DNA of 64,000 nucleotides, from positions 12,483 through 76,482 of the forward strand of contig DWVE01000006.1 in assembly GCA_019120375.1 (NCBI GenBank), given 5' to 3'. The notes beneath the pieces were generated by a model. The model did not search any database. It had not been told where the DNA came from and saw only the letters and a list, made by a program, of their open reading frames with translations. The position numbers and the translations under genes were made by a program. The stretch is from Allofournierella_A excrementavium. GTDB lineage: Bacteria; Bacillota; Clostridia; Oscillospirales; Ruminococcaceae. Positions 51,161 to 60,854 of the stretch are shown piece after piece; positions within the stretch are counted from its first letter, which is position 1, and every line of letters starts with the position of its first letter.

Positions 51161-53737
51161 ATGCTGAAAAACGAATGGAAAGCTCTGCGGAGCAACTGGA
51201 TCATGCTGGTGGTGATGGTGGCCGTGGTGGCCATCCCCACCATCTACACCACGCTGTTTCTCGGGTCCATGTGGGACCCCTACGGCAGTGTGGACCGTCT
51301 GCCGGTGGCGGTGGTGAACGGGGACCAGCCGGTGGAATACAACGGCGAGACGCTGTCCGTCGGCAGCGAGCTGGCCGACAACCTGCGGGAGGACGGCTCC
51401 CTTGATTTTCATTTTGTGGACGCGGACGCCGCCCAAAAGGGCCTTGCGGACGGGACCTATTACATGGTCATCACCATCCCCAAGGACTTTTCCGCCAACG
51501 CGGCCACCGTCACCGACCCGTCCCCCAAGGCCATGGAGCTGGGCTATGAGACCAACCCCGGCACCAACTACATCGCCTCCAAGCTGGGCGAGAGCGCCAT
51601 GGCGAAAATCGAGGCCGAGGTGCGGGAGAGCGTGACCCAGACCTACGCCGAGACCATGCTGGAACAGCTGGCGGACATCGGCGACGGGCTGCAGGAAGGG
51701 GCCGACGGCGCGGCGAAACTGGAAGAGGGCGCATCCGATCTGGCCGAGGGCGGCCAGACCATCCGGGATAACCTCAAACTCCTGGCGGACAGCACCCTCA
51801 CCTTCCGCAATGGCAGCACCGAGCTCACCGAGGGCCTTGCCAAGTACACCGCCGGTGTGGACGCGGCGGCCCAGGGCGCGGCCAAATTGAAAGAGGGCGC
51901 GGGCCAGCTGGCCCAGGGCGCCGGGCAGCTGGGCGACGCGGCCCCCGCGCTGACCGAGGGCGCGGGCAAGCTGAGCAAAGGCGTACAGGACCTGGCCACC
52001 GGCGTGGACAGCGCCAAGGCGGGCGGCGACACCCTGGCCGCCGGGGCTGCCCAGGTGGACGACAAACTCACCGAGCTGAACAGCGGCCTTGCCCAGCTGC
52101 AGGCCCAGACCGCCGCTCTGCCGGACAGTGCGGCGGCGCTGGACGCGGGGGCGCAGCAGGCTCAGTCGGGCGCGGCGGCGCTGCAGGCGGGGCTGGAGAG
52201 CGCCTCTGCCGGGGCGGCCGCCGCCCGGGAGGGCGCGGCCCAGCTGAACAGCGGCCTGCAGGCCCTGACGGCCAATTCCGCCGCCCTGAACGAAGGGGCC
52301 GCGGCGCTGGCCCAGGGTCTGGAGGCCCTGACGGCCCAGGCTCAGAGCCTTCCCCCGGAGACCGCCGCTGTGCTGACCCAGCTGCAGCAGGCCGCGGGCA
52401 GTTTGCAGCAGAACCTTGGCACCTACACCGCCGGGGTGGACACGGCAGCCGCCGGGGCCGCGGCGCTGAACGACGAGAGCACCGGCCTGCCTGCCCTGGC
52501 GGAAGGTCTCGGGCAGATGGCGGGTAAGTCCGCCGAACTGACCGGCGGCCTTGCCACCTTGCAGCAGGGCACCGCCACCCTGGCCCAGCAGGCTCCCCAG
52601 CTGGTGCAGGGCATCGACCTGGCGGCCCAGGGCGGCCAGAAACTGCAGCAGGAGGGCACCAGCGTGGTGCGTCAGGGCGCCCAGGATTTGAGCGGCGGCC
52701 TGGAGAAGCTGGCCGGAGGCAGCGCGGCGCTGCAGACCGGGCTGGGCGACCTTTCCGCCAAGCTGCCCGCCCTCACCGACGGGCTGACCCGGCTGCAGAC
52801 CGGCGTGGACGAACTGCAAAAGGGCGCGGGCCAGCTGGCGGACGGCACCGGCGAACTGCAGAAAAACAGCGCGGCGCTGAACAGCGGCGCCGCAGCCCTG
52901 GCCAGCGGCGCGGCCCAGATCGGCGACGGCGCTTCCAAGCTCTATGAGGGCAGCGGCGAGTTGACCGACGGCCTGGACCAGCTGAAGGAAGGCTCCGGAA
53001 CGCTGGGCGCTTCTCTCTCGGACGGCGCGCAGCAAATTGCCGAGACCAATACCGGCGACGAGGTGGCCGAGATGATCGCCGCCCCGGTGAGCGCCGAAGA
53101 GGCCAAGCTCACCGAAGTGCCGGACAACGGCCACGCCATGGCCCCCTACATGATGTCGGTGGCGCTGTGGGTGGGGTGCATCGCCTTCAGCCTGATGTAT
53201 CCCCTCACCGAGTATCAGGGCGAGATGAAGAGCGGCGCGGCCTGGTGGCTGAGCAAAGCCTCTGTGCTCTACCCTGTGGCGCTGCTGCAGGCGGTGGTGA
53301 TGGTGGGCGCGCTCCACGCGCTGGACGGCTTCGCCCCCGCGCGGATGGGCCAGACCCTGCTCATCGCCTGCCTCGCGTCGGTGACCTTCATGTCGGTGAT
53401 GTACTTCTTCACCAGCCTGCTGGGCCGCATCGGCAGCTTTTTGATGCTGGTGTTCATGGTGGTGCAGCTGGCCGGTTCGGTGGGCACCTACCCGCTGGAG
53501 ATCTCCGGCTCCTTCGTGAAATACCTCCACGACTGGGTGCCCTTCACCTACACCGTCAAGGCCTTCCGCAGCGCCATCTGCGCCGGGCAGGACGTGAGCG
53601 GCTGCGCTGTCTACCTGGCGGCGTGGGCCCTGGTGTTCACCCTGCTCACGCTGGCGGTGTTCACGGTGCGGGCAAAGCACATCCGCGATGGCAAACCCAC
53701 CCTCACCCCCTGGCTGGAACGCCACCGGCTGGCGTGA
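51161..53737 (+). CDS. YhgE/Pip-family membrane protein
   Basis: The product is 858 residues. An N-terminal membrane helix (about 13 to 35) precedes the conserved YhgE/Pip domain with VAVVNGD and YYMVITIPKDFS. A very long extracellular region (about 190 to 640) follows, made of repeated Ala/Gly/Leu/Gln segments such as AKLKEGAGQLAQGAGQL and likely forming a helical stalk. Six or so C-terminal membrane helices (about 660 to 840) have ABC-2 permease character. Relatives are phage-infection receptors or ESX-type secretion components. Divergent TetR control is typical of the family's efflux-like members. The start has only a weak ribosome binding site. Confidence 0.85.
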   Translation: MLKNEWKALRSNWIMLVVMVAVVAIPTIYTTLFLGSMWDPYGSVDRLPVAVVNGDQPVEYNGETLSVGSELADNLREDGSLDFHFVDADAAQKGLADGTYYMVITIPKDFSANAATVTDPSPKAMELGYETNPGTNYIASKLGESAMAKIEAEVRESVTQTYAETMLEQLADIGDGLQEGADGAAKLEEGASDLAEGGQTIRDNLKLLADSTLTFRNGSTELTEGLAKYTAGVDAAAQGAAKLKEGAGQLAQGAGQLGDAAPALTEGAGKLSKGVQDLATGVDSAKAGGDTLAAGAAQVDDKLTELNSGLAQLQAQTAALPDSAAALDAGAQQAQSGAAALQAGLESASAGAAAAREGAAQLNSGLQALTANSAALNEGAAALAQGLEALTAQAQSLPPETAAVLTQLQQAAGSLQQNLGTYTAGVDTAAAGAAALNDESTGLPALAEGLGQMAGKSAELTGGLATLQQGTATLAQQAPQLVQGIDLAAQGGQKLQQEGTSVVRQGAQDLSGGLEKLAGGSAALQTGLGDLSAKLPALTDGLTRLQTGVDELQKGAGQLADGTGELQKNSAALNSGAAALASGAAQIGDGASKLYEGSGELTDGLDQLKEGSGTLGASLSDGAQQIAETNTGDEVAEMIAAPVSAEEAKLTEVPDNGHAMAPYMMSVALWVGCIAFSLMYPLTEYQGEMKSGAAWWLSKASVLYPVALLQAVVMVGALHALDGFAPARMGQTLLIACLASVTFMSVMYFFTSLLGRIGSFLMLVFMVVQLAGSVGTYPLEISGSFVKYLHDWVPFTYTVKAFRSAICAGQDVSGCAVYLAAWALVFTLLTLAVFTVRAKHIRDGKPTLTPWLERHRLA

Positions 53738-53754
53738 GTTTTTCGGAACGAACA

Positions 53755-53805
53755 AAAAGACCGCGCTCCCTTCGGCTCGTTTGCCGAAGGGGGCGCGGTC
53801 TTTTT
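53755..53805 (+). terminator. Terminator after the YhgE/Pip gene
   Basis: AAAAAGACCGCGC pairs with GCGCGGTCTTTTT, with a further CCCTTCGGC/GCCGAAGGG inner stem. It is strong and works in both directions. The following 53806 to 53954 holds no supported feature. Confidence 0.85.
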
Positions 53806-53954
53806 GTGCACGCGGTCAATGGTCCTTTGCCGGCCGGCACCGGAGCCGGATCCGGGGAAAGAGCCCATAAGGCCTTCCGCTCCCTTCACGGTAGTCAGGC
53901 CCTCCTCCGCCGGGGCGAAGGAACCGCTTCACGGCCGTTTTGCCGCTCCGTCTT

Positions 53955-54326
53955 TCAGTTTTTGCTGCGTTTTTTGTCGATTAATTCCTGCAGTTCGTCC
54001 AGCGTTTTTTCCGAGAGCTGGTCCGAGTTCAGAAAGTTTGCGAACAGGCTTGCAAAGCTGCCGCCGAACATCCGGTCCACCAGGGTGTTGGTCTCGGCGC
54101 TCTGCACCTGCTGCCGGGTGACGATGGGCGTCACCAGATACTTGGGTTCTTCCCGGGAGATGGCGCCCTTGCCTTCCAGGCGCTTGAGGACGATGTAGGT
54201 GGTGCTCTTTTTCCAGTTATACCGTTTCAGGAACTCCTCGGCCAGGTCCGCGGCGATGCAGGGCCCGTGTTCCCACAGGTATTCCATCAGCAGCAGCTCC
54301 GAGTCGAAAATTTTGATCTCGCCCAT
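53955..54326 (-). CDS. BlaI/MecI/CopY-type transcriptional repressor
   Basis: The product is 123 residues, started after GGGAGGGAG. A winged helix (about 1 to 75) shows the family pattern: FDSELLLMEYLWEHGPCIAADLAEEF, then WKKSTTYIVLKRLEGKGAI. The C-terminal helices serve dimerisation. BlaI-type repressors usually pair with a BlaR-type membrane protease that inactivates them; none is adjacent, so the regulated genes are unclear. It lies 140 bp downstream of the ABC exporter operon on the same strand. Confidence 0.85.
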   Translation of the reverse strand: MGEIKIFDSELLLMEYLWEHGPCIAADLAEEFLKRYNWKKSTTYIVLKRLEGKGAISREEPKYLVTPIVTRQQVQSAETNTLVDRMFGGSFASLFANFLNSDQLSEKTLDELQELIDKKRSKN

Positions 54327-54467
54327 CCTTTCTCCCTCCCGTTTTATTGTTGTAAATTCATATTCAGTTTACCCTTTGTTCTCCTGGCTGTCAAGGCCGG
54401 GCAAACGGCAGCGCCCCCGTCCGGCGGGGTTGCCGGGCGGAGGCGCTTGTGCGGTCCGTTGGTTTTT

Positions 54468-56354
54468 TTACGCCGGCTCCTCGGCGAAGTTGCCGGTGTA
54501 GAGCTGGTAGTACTTGCCCTTCTTTTCGATGAGCTCGTCGTGGGTGCCGCGCTCGATGATGCGGCCCTGCTCCAGCACCATGATGCAGTCGGCGTTGCGC
54601 ACGGTGGACAGGCGGTGGGCGATGACGAAGGTGGTGCGCCCGTACATCAGCGCGTCCATGCCGCTCTGCACCAGCGCCTCGGTGCGGGTGTCGATGGAAG
54701 AGGTGGCCTCGTCCAGGATCAGCACCGGCGGGTCCGCCACCGCCGCGCGGGCGATGGCCAGCAGCTGCCGCTGGCCCTGGGAAAGGTTCGCGCCGTCGCC
54801 GGTGAGCATGGTGTTGTAGCCGTCCGGCAGGCGGCGGATGAAGCCGTCGGCGTTGGCCAGCTTTGCCGCGGCCATGCACTCCTCATCGGTGGCGTCCAGC
54901 CGGCCGTAGCGGATGTTGTCCATCACGGTGCCGGTGAAGAGGTGGGTGTCCTGCAGAACGATGCCCAGGCTGCGGCGCAGGTCCGGCTTTTTAATTTTGC
55001 CGATGTTGATGCCGTCGTAGCGGATTTTGCCGTCGGCGATGTCGTAGAAGCGGTTGATAAGGTTGGTGATGGTGGTCTTGCCCGCGCCGGTGGCGCCCAC
55101 GAAGGCGATCTTCTGGCCGGGCTTTGCCCACAGGCTCACGTCGTGGAGCACCAGCTTGTTCTCGTCGTAGCCGAAGTCCACGTCCTCGAACACCACGCTG
55201 CCTTCCAGCCTGGTGTAGGTGGTGGTGCCGTCGTGATGGGGATGCTTCCAGGCCCACACATTGGTGCGCTCGGCCACTTCCTCCATCTGGCCGTCGGCGT
55301 TCTCCCTGGCATTCACCAGTTCCACATAGCCCTCGTCGGTCTCATGCTTCTGGTCCATCAGGTCGAACACACGCTGGGCGCCGGCGGCGGCGGTGACCAC
55401 GAAGTTCACCTGCTGGCTCACCTGGGTGATGGGCTGGGTGAAGTTCTTGTTCAGGCCCACAAAGGTGACCACGGTGCCCAGGGTCACGCCCGCCAGACCG
55501 TTGATGCCCAGCACAGCGCCCACGATGGCAACCAGGGCGTAGCTCAGCCAGCCGATGTTGGCGTTGATGGGCATCAGCAGGTTGGCGTAGCGGTTGGCCA
55601 TGTCGGCGCTTTCACGCAGGGTCTCATTGACCTTGGCGAAGTCCGCCTTGGCGGCCTCCTCGTGGCAGAACACCTTGACCACCTTCTGGCCGTCCAGCAT
55701 CTCCTCGATGAAGCCGTCCACCACGCCCAGGTCCCGCTGCTGGCGCACATAGTACTTGCCGGAGATGCGGGAGAAGTTCTTGGTGACCACCAGCATCACG
55801 ATGGCGGTGAGGATGGAAATGACGGTGAGCACCGGGTTGATGACGATCATGGTCACCAGCGTGGCCACCATGGTGATGGAGGAGTTGATGATCTGCGGCG
55901 TGGACTGGCCCAGCATCTGGCGCAGCGTGTCAATGTCGTTGGTGTAGACGGACATGATGTCGCCATGGGCGTGGGTGTCAAAATACTTGATGGGCAGCGC
56001 TTCCATGTTGTGGAACAGGTCGTTGCGCAGCCGGCACATGGTGCCCTGGCTGATGCTGACCATGATGCGGTTGTAGCTGAAGGCCGCCACCACGCCCAGG
56101 GCCATGATGACGATGAGGCGCAGGATCTGGGCGGCAAGGCCGCTGAAATCGGTGGAGCCGCTGGCGATCATGGGCACGATGTAATCGTCCACCAGGGTCT
56201 GGGGGAAGGTGGCCGCCAGCACGCTGGCGCCGGCATTGATGAGGATGCACAGCACCACCAGCGCAAAGGGCGCCTTGTAGTAGTGCAGCATATAACGGAT
56301 GACCCGCTTCAGCACCGCGACGGGGTCCGCGGGACGCGACATTTTCGGATTCAT
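54468..56354 (-). CDS. ABC exporter half-transporter B (canonical catalytic glutamate)
   Basis: The product is 628 residues; AAAGGAGG precedes the ATG at 56354. Six membrane helices (about 20 to 320) are followed by an ATPase domain with Walker A GATGAGKTT (about 421), signature LSQGQRQ, and Walker B LILDEAT with the catalytic glutamate. The partner gene upstream has LILDDST, with aspartate in place of glutamate. Such asymmetry is characteristic of heterodimeric exporters like BmrCD or TM287/288. The substrate is unknown; drug or lipid export is usual. Confidence 0.92.
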   Translation of the reverse strand: MNPKMSRPADPVAVLKRVIRYMLHYYKAPFALVVLCILINAGASVLAATFPQTLVDDYIVPMIASGSTDFSGLAAQILRLIVIMALGVVAAFSYNRIMVSISQGTMCRLRNDLFHNMEALPIKYFDTHAHGDIMSVYTNDIDTLRQMLGQSTPQIINSSITMVATLVTMIVINPVLTVISILTAIVMLVVTKNFSRISGKYYVRQQRDLGVVDGFIEEMLDGQKVVKVFCHEEAAKADFAKVNETLRESADMANRYANLLMPINANIGWLSYALVAIVGAVLGINGLAGVTLGTVVTFVGLNKNFTQPITQVSQQVNFVVTAAAGAQRVFDLMDQKHETDEGYVELVNARENADGQMEEVAERTNVWAWKHPHHDGTTTYTRLEGSVVFEDVDFGYDENKLVLHDVSLWAKPGQKIAFVGATGAGKTTITNLINRFYDIADGKIRYDGINIGKIKKPDLRRSLGIVLQDTHLFTGTVMDNIRYGRLDATDEECMAAAKLANADGFIRRLPDGYNTMLTGDGANLSQGQRQLLAIARAAVADPPVLILDEATSSIDTRTEALVQSGMDALMYGRTTFVIAHRLSTVRNADCIMVLEQGRIIERGTHDELIEKKGKYYQLYTGNFAEEPA

Positions 56355-56371
56355 ATTCTCTTCCCCTCCTT

Positions 56372-58111
56372 TCACGCGGGCTGGTCGAAGTCGCCGCCGC
56401 CCTTGACCTGAGACTCGTAGATCTCCTGGTAGATGGCGTTGGACTTGAGCAGGTTTTCGTGGGTGTCGAAGCCGTTGATGCGGCCGTTGTCCAGCACCAG
56501 GATGCGGTCGGCGTGCTCCACGCTGGAAACGCGCTGGGCGATGATGATCTTGGTGGTGCCGGGAATTTTCTTTTCAAAGGCGGCGCGGATCTTCGCGTCG
56601 GTGGCGGTGTCCACCGCGCTGGTGGAGTCATCCAGAATCAGCACCTTGGGCTTTTTCAACAGCGCCCGGGCAATGCACAAACGCTGCTTCTGGCCGCCGG
56701 AGACGTTGTTGCCGCCCCGCTCGATGCGGGTGTTGTAGCCGTCGGGCATGCGGTCGATGAACTCGTCGGCGCAGGCCGCCTTGCAGGCCTCCACGCACTC
56801 GGCCTCGGTGGCGTTGGGGTCGCCCCAGCGCAGGTTTTCCAGAATGGTGCCGCTGAACAGGGTGTTCTTTTGCAGCACCACGGCCACCTGGTCGCGCAGG
56901 GCCTCCATGTCGTAGCGGCGCACGTCCACGCCGCCCACCTTGACGCAGCCCTCGTCCACGTCGTAAAGCCGGCAGATGAGGTTCACAAGGCTGCTCTTGC
57001 CGCTGCCGGTGCCGCCGATGACGCCGATGGTCTCGCCGGAACGGATGTGCAGGGCGATGCCGGACAGAGCGTTCTTGCCGCTGCCGTGCTTGTAGGAGAA
57101 GTTCACATTGTCAAAGTCGATGCTGCCGTCGGGGATGACGGTGATGGGGTCCTCAGGCTCGGCAAGGTCGGGGGTCTCCCGCAGCACCTCGCCCACACGG
57201 TGGATGCTGGCCAGGGAGATGGAGATCATCACCACCACCATGGAGAGCATCATCAGGCTCATCAGCAGGCTCATGATGTAGCTGAACAGGCTGGTCAGAT
57301 CGCCGGTGGACAGATCGCCCGCCACAATGAACTGAGCGCCCAGCCAGCTGACCATGATGATGCAGAAGTAGACGGCGGTCATCATGGCGGGGTTGTTGAA
57401 GGCCAGCAGGCCCTCGGCCTTGACGAACATCCTGCGGATGTTTTCAGAGGCTTTGGCGAACTTTTCGTTCTCATAGTCCTCCCGCACGAAGGCCTTTACC
57501 ACGCGGATGGCGGAGACGTTCTCCTGCACGCTGGCGTTCAGCTCGTCGTACTTGCGGAACACCTCGTCGAAGATGCGCAGGGTGACCACCATGATGCTGC
57601 CCAGCACCACCACCAGGAACACCACCGCGATGAGGAAGGTGGCGCTGAGTTTGGGGCTGATGTAGATGCACATGGCAAAGCTGAAAATGAACATCAGCGG
57701 GGCGCGCACCGCAATGCGGATGATCATCATGAAGGCGTTCTGGATGTTGGTCACATCGGTGGTCATGCGGGTCACAAGGCTGGGCACGCTGAACTTGTCG
57801 ATGTTGGAAAAAGAGAACGTCTGGATGTTGTCATACAGCCCCTGGCGCAGGTTGGCCGACAGGCCGGACGCCGCCGTGGAGGCAAATTTGCCCGCCGCCG
57901 CGCCGAAGACCAGGCCCAAAAAGGCCAGCACCACCATGATGGCGCCGTAGCGGTAGACCGCGCTGATGTTGGCGGCCTCCAGCCCTTCGTCCACGATGCG
58001 GGCGGTGACGAACGGCAGCAGGATCTCCATGATCACTTCCAGCGCAGCCATCAGGATGCACAGATAAGTCGGCTTTTTGTATTGCTTGAGTTGGCCGATC
58101 ACTTGCTTCAT
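56372..58111 (-). CDS. ABC exporter half-transporter A (degenerate Walker B)
   Basis: The product is 579 residues; AAGGGAG precedes the ATG at 58111. Membrane helices span about 15 to 300. The ATPase has Walker A GGTGSGKSS (about 367), signature VSGGQKQR (about 472) and Walker B VLILDDST (about 490), where the usual catalytic Glu is Asp. It should pair with the downstream half-transporter, 17 bp away. The MarR-type regulator gene overlaps nothing but starts the same operon. Confidence 0.92.
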   Translation of the reverse strand: MKQVIGQLKQYKKPTYLCILMAALEVIMEILLPFVTARIVDEGLEAANISAVYRYGAIMVVLAFLGLVFGAAAGKFASTAASGLSANLRQGLYDNIQTFSFSNIDKFSVPSLVTRMTTDVTNIQNAFMMIIRIAVRAPLMFIFSFAMCIYISPKLSATFLIAVVFLVVVLGSIMVVTLRIFDEVFRKYDELNASVQENVSAIRVVKAFVREDYENEKFAKASENIRRMFVKAEGLLAFNNPAMMTAVYFCIIMVSWLGAQFIVAGDLSTGDLTSLFSYIMSLLMSLMMLSMVVVMISISLASIHRVGEVLRETPDLAEPEDPITVIPDGSIDFDNVNFSYKHGSGKNALSGIALHIRSGETIGVIGGTGSGKSSLVNLICRLYDVDEGCVKVGGVDVRRYDMEALRDQVAVVLQKNTLFSGTILENLRWGDPNATEAECVEACKAACADEFIDRMPDGYNTRIERGGNNVSGGQKQRLCIARALLKKPKVLILDDSTSAVDTATDAKIRAAFEKKIPGTTKIIIAQRVSSVEHADRILVLDNGRINGFDTHENLLKSNAIYQEIYESQVKGGGDFDQPA

Positions 58112-58125
58112 TGTATCCACTCCCT

Positions 58126-58569
58126 TCAAACATTGCCTGGACTTGCCAGGTTTTGCAAAAGGCGCTTTTGCATCGCCTCAAGTTGACACAGTTCCCCCTC
58201 GGTGAACCCCTCAAAGGCCGCCTCGCAGCTGCTCTGCAGCGCCCGGTCCAGCGTGGCCCGCACCTGCTCGGCCTTTTCGGTGGCGAACAGCCGCTTGCAG
58301 CGGTTGTCGGCTTCGGTGGTCTCCGCACGCACATAGCCGCCCATGCGCAGCCGTTTGAGAATGTTGCTCAGCGCCGCCATGGAATAGCCGCACTGCCGGT
58401 GCAGCTCGGTGAGGGTAGTGCCCTCCGGCCCATAGCGCAGAATGCGCATCAGAAGATGTGCCTGCGCCGTGGAAAGCCCCGTGCGCTCCACCATTCGGTC
58501 GGTGAGCTGCTCCATGCGGATGCTGATCTGGCGGTTCTGCAGCGCCAGGCTCCTGCGGTCCACTTCCAT
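58126..58569 (-). CDS. MarR-family transcriptional regulator
   Basis: The product is 147 residues. The winged helix is clear: LSTAQAHLLMRILRYGPEGTTLTELHRQ, then MAALSNILKRLRMGGYV and RLFATEKAEQ. It is the first gene of the ABC exporter operon, 14 bp before the first transporter gene, a common arrangement for efflux autoregulation. An inverted repeat GTGAA-AACTG-TTCAC just upstream (58601 to 58615) is its likely operator. Confidence 0.9.
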   Translation of the reverse strand: MEVDRRSLALQNRQISIRMEQLTDRMVERTGLSTAQAHLLMRILRYGPEGTTLTELHRQCGYSMAALSNILKRLRMGGYVRAETTEADNRCKRLFATEKAEQVRATLDRALQSSCEAAFEGFTEGELCQLEAMQKRLLQNLASPGNV

Positions 58570-58600
58570 GCTTCTCGCCTCTCGTTCGAATCAGTTAGGG

Positions 58601-58615
58601 TGAAAACTGTTCACT
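58601..58615. promoter_or_regulatory. Candidate MarR operator GTGAA-AACTG-TTCAC
   Basis: This 5-bp inverted repeat with a 5-bp spacer lies 32 bp before the MarR start, a usual place for an autoregulatory site. Confidence 0.45.
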
Positions 58616-58643
58616 GCCTTATCATTTTATAGCACAGCTTTTC

Positions 58644-58672
58644 TTGCAAGGGAAATTCAAATGTGTTATCAT
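58644..58672 (+). promoter_or_regulatory. Promoter of the LysR-type gene
   Basis: TTGCAA (58644 to 58649) and TATCAT (58667 to 58672) are 17 bp apart. Transcripts would begin at about 58679, just before the palindrome. Confidence 0.5.
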
Positions 58673-58683
58673 CTATAAAGAGA

Positions 58684-58711
58684 TTTTATTGCATTTACGC
58701 ATGCAATAAAA
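58684..58711. promoter_or_regulatory. LysR-type operator palindrome
   Basis: TTTTATTGCAT and ATGCAATAAAA are perfect 11-bp arms around a 6-bp centre. The position at the transcript start of the LysR-type gene fits autorepression. Confidence 0.6.
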
Positions 58712-58739
58712 AATCCTCAAAAATGGGGAGGGATTTTTG

Positions 58740-59615
58740 TTGAATACGACACAGCTGGAATGTTTCCTTGCGGTGGCCAATCACCTGAACTTTTCCCGGG
58801 CGGCCCAGGAGCTGCACATCACCCAGCCGGCGGTGAGCCACCAGATCAACACCCTGGAGGCGGAACTGGAGGTCAAGCTGTTCCACCGCACCAGCAAGAA
58901 CGTGCGGCTGACCCAGGCGGGGCACCAGTTCGGCCAGTACGCCCGGGAGATATTGAAGCTGACGGGCATCTCCCGGGCGCGGATGCGCCAGTGGCGGGAG
59001 GAGCTGCCCCAGCGGCTGGGCCTGGGGTGCCGCAACTTTCTGGTGCTGCGGGCGCTGCAGCCAGCGCTGGCGGTGCTGCGGCAGGAAATGCCCCAGCTGA
59101 TGCCGGTGCTGCGGCAGGTGCCCTCCGCCTCGCTGGACAACCTTCTGGAAGAGGAGGACGTGCAGGCCATCTTCACCATGCAGCGGGAATCCGGTCCCAA
59201 GCTGAGCCGCCGCAATCTGGCGGACTGCCCCGTGGTCTGCGTCTGCACGCCGGACCACCCGCTGGCGGGGTATGAGCAGCTGACCGTGGAGCAGCTGAAC
59301 GCCGTGGGCGGGCGCATCGCCAGCTGCCCGCCGCCCTTGTATTCCCCGCCCTTTCTGGAGGTGTTCAGCTACGCGATGGCCGGCCGCGGGCCGGACCGCA
59401 TCCTGTTCTGCGACAGCCTGGAAATTGCCTGCACCCTGGTGGAGTCGGGCTATGCCTTCACCCTGCTGCCGGACCTGCCGGGGACGCGCCTGCCGGGCCT
59501 TCGCTACATTCCAATGCCCCAGTTCCAGCCCCTCTCCTTCGGGGCGCTCTACCGCACCGGCTCCCTCACACCGCCTCTCAAGCGGCTGCTGACGCTGCTG
59601 GAATCTCCCCGCTGA
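58740..59615 (+). CDS. LysR-family transcriptional regulator
   Basis: The product is 291 residues from a TTG at 58740, 7 bases after GGAGGG; another TTG at 58737 is less well spaced. The N-terminal HTH (about 1 to 60) has the LysR hallmark LECFLAVANHLNFSRAAQ and QPAVSHQINTLE. The effector domain is standard. It precedes a DUF4317 gene by 43 bp on the same strand and may be cotranscribed. The inducer is unknown. Confidence 0.92.
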   Translation: MNTTQLECFLAVANHLNFSRAAQELHITQPAVSHQINTLEAELEVKLFHRTSKNVRLTQAGHQFGQYAREILKLTGISRARMRQWREELPQRLGLGCRNFLVLRALQPALAVLRQEMPQLMPVLRQVPSASLDNLLEEEDVQAIFTMQRESGPKLSRRNLADCPVVCVCTPDHPLAGYEQLTVEQLNAVGGRIASCPPPLYSPPFLEVFSYAMAGRGPDRILFCDSLEIACTLVESGYAFTLLPDLPGTRLPGLRYIPMPQFQPLSFGALYRTGSLTPPLKRLLTLLESPR

Positions 59616-59658
59616 CTTCGGGCTCCGCGCCCTTATCCAAAGAAAGGAACACACCCTC

Positions 59659-60798
59659 ATGAACGAAAAAGAAATTGCCGAAATTCGCCGCCGCTACCGC
59701 CAGGGCAAGTCGAACATCTCCCATGTGGTTGGCTGTTATGTGAACGAGGAGCGCCAGATCGTGGCCCGGTTCGACCAGTCCCTCACCCTCTCCGGCCAGG
59801 AGGAAGCGGACAAGTTCCTGGCCATCCTGCGCCGCACCCTTTCGGGCACGCTGGGGCGCAACCTGCTGGACATCACCTTCACCACCGCCCAGGTGGCGGG
59901 CAATGCGGGCGACGAGCACGCCCTGCTGATGGCCCTGCGGGACTCCCGCCTGCAGGACGAAGCCGCCCGGGAGGAATTCTTTGCCCGTGCCATCGAGACC
60001 ATCGACCTGGAGGGCAACTACCTCATCCTGCTCACCTGCGACGCCTACGACGTGCCCGGCTATTCCAAGGACGGCCAGCGCACCGAGGACGGCAGCGAGG
60101 AGATGTACACCGGCATTCTGTGCAGCGTCTGCCCGGTGAAGATGACCAAGCCCGCGCTGAGCTACTTCGTCTACGAGAACCTCTTCCGCAGCCGGGACAT
60201 CGACTGGCTGGTGAGCGCCCCGGAGATGGGCTTCCTCTTCCCCGCTTTCGACGACCGCTCCACCAACCTTTACGGCGCGCTTTATTACACCAAGGACACC
60301 TCCCACAGCCACACCGCCTTCACCGACCGCATCTTTGCCGCCCCGCTGCCCATGCCCGCCGAGGCCCAGAAGGAGACCTTCGACACCATCCTCACCGAGG
60401 CGCTGGGCGAAGAGTGCAGCTGCCAGGTGGTGCAGTCGGTGCAGGAGCAGCTGTGCAGCATGATCGCCGAGCACAAGGAGAGCGGCGAGCCCCAGCCCCT
60501 GCTGCTGGACAAGCACGCCGCCGCCCGCGTGCTGGAGGAATGCGGCGTGGAGGACGCCCGTGTGGAGGCCTTCGAGCAGCGCTTTGATGAGGACTTCGGC
60601 CCCGAGGCGGCGCTGCCGCCCAAGAACCTGGTGGACACAAAGCGCCTGGAACTGCGCTGCCCCGACGTGACCATCCAGGTGAACCCTGAGCGGGGCGACC
60701 TGGTGGAGACCCGGGTCATCGACGGGGTGCGCTACATCCTCATCCGCGCCGAGGAAGGCGTGCAGGTGAACGGCGTGGAAGTGCAGATTGGGGAGTGA
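59659..60798 (+). CDS. DUF4317-family cytosolic protein
   Basis: The product is 379 residues, starting after AAAGGAAC. The opening MNEKEIAEIRRRYRQGKSNISHVVGCYVNEER is characteristic of DUF4317 proteins, found widely in Clostridia. No signal peptide, membrane segment or catalytic motif is evident. The function is unknown. A bidirectional terminator follows. Confidence 0.85.
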   Translation: MNEKEIAEIRRRYRQGKSNISHVVGCYVNEERQIVARFDQSLTLSGQEEADKFLAILRRTLSGTLGRNLLDITFTTAQVAGNAGDEHALLMALRDSRLQDEAAREEFFARAIETIDLEGNYLILLTCDAYDVPGYSKDGQRTEDGSEEMYTGILCSVCPVKMTKPALSYFVYENLFRSRDIDWLVSAPEMGFLFPAFDDRSTNLYGALYYTKDTSHSHTAFTDRIFAAPLPMPAEAQKETFDTILTEALGEECSCQVVQSVQEQLCSMIAEHKESGEPQPLLLDKHAAARVLEECGVEDARVEAFEQRFDEDFGPEAALPPKNLVDTKRLELRCPDVTIQVNPERGDLVETRVIDGVRYILIRAEEGVQVNGVEVQIGE

Positions 60799-60810
60799 AA
60801 TATTGCACAA

Positions 60811-60845
60811 AAAGGCTCCCGGCTTTTCAAAAGCCGGGAGCCTTT
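60811..60845. terminator. Bidirectional terminator
   Basis: AAAGGCTCCCGGCTTTT pairs perfectly with AAAAGCCGGGAGCCTTT between the convergent DUF4317 and MATE genes, with A/T runs on both sides. Confidence 0.85.
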
Positions 60846-60854
60846 CTTCTTTGT

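Noticed and set aside
51104..53755. Reverse ORF of 883 codons opposite the YhgE/Pip gene
   Set aside because: It is low-complexity Gln/Ala/Gly antisense of a repetitive stalk, with no motif or start signal.
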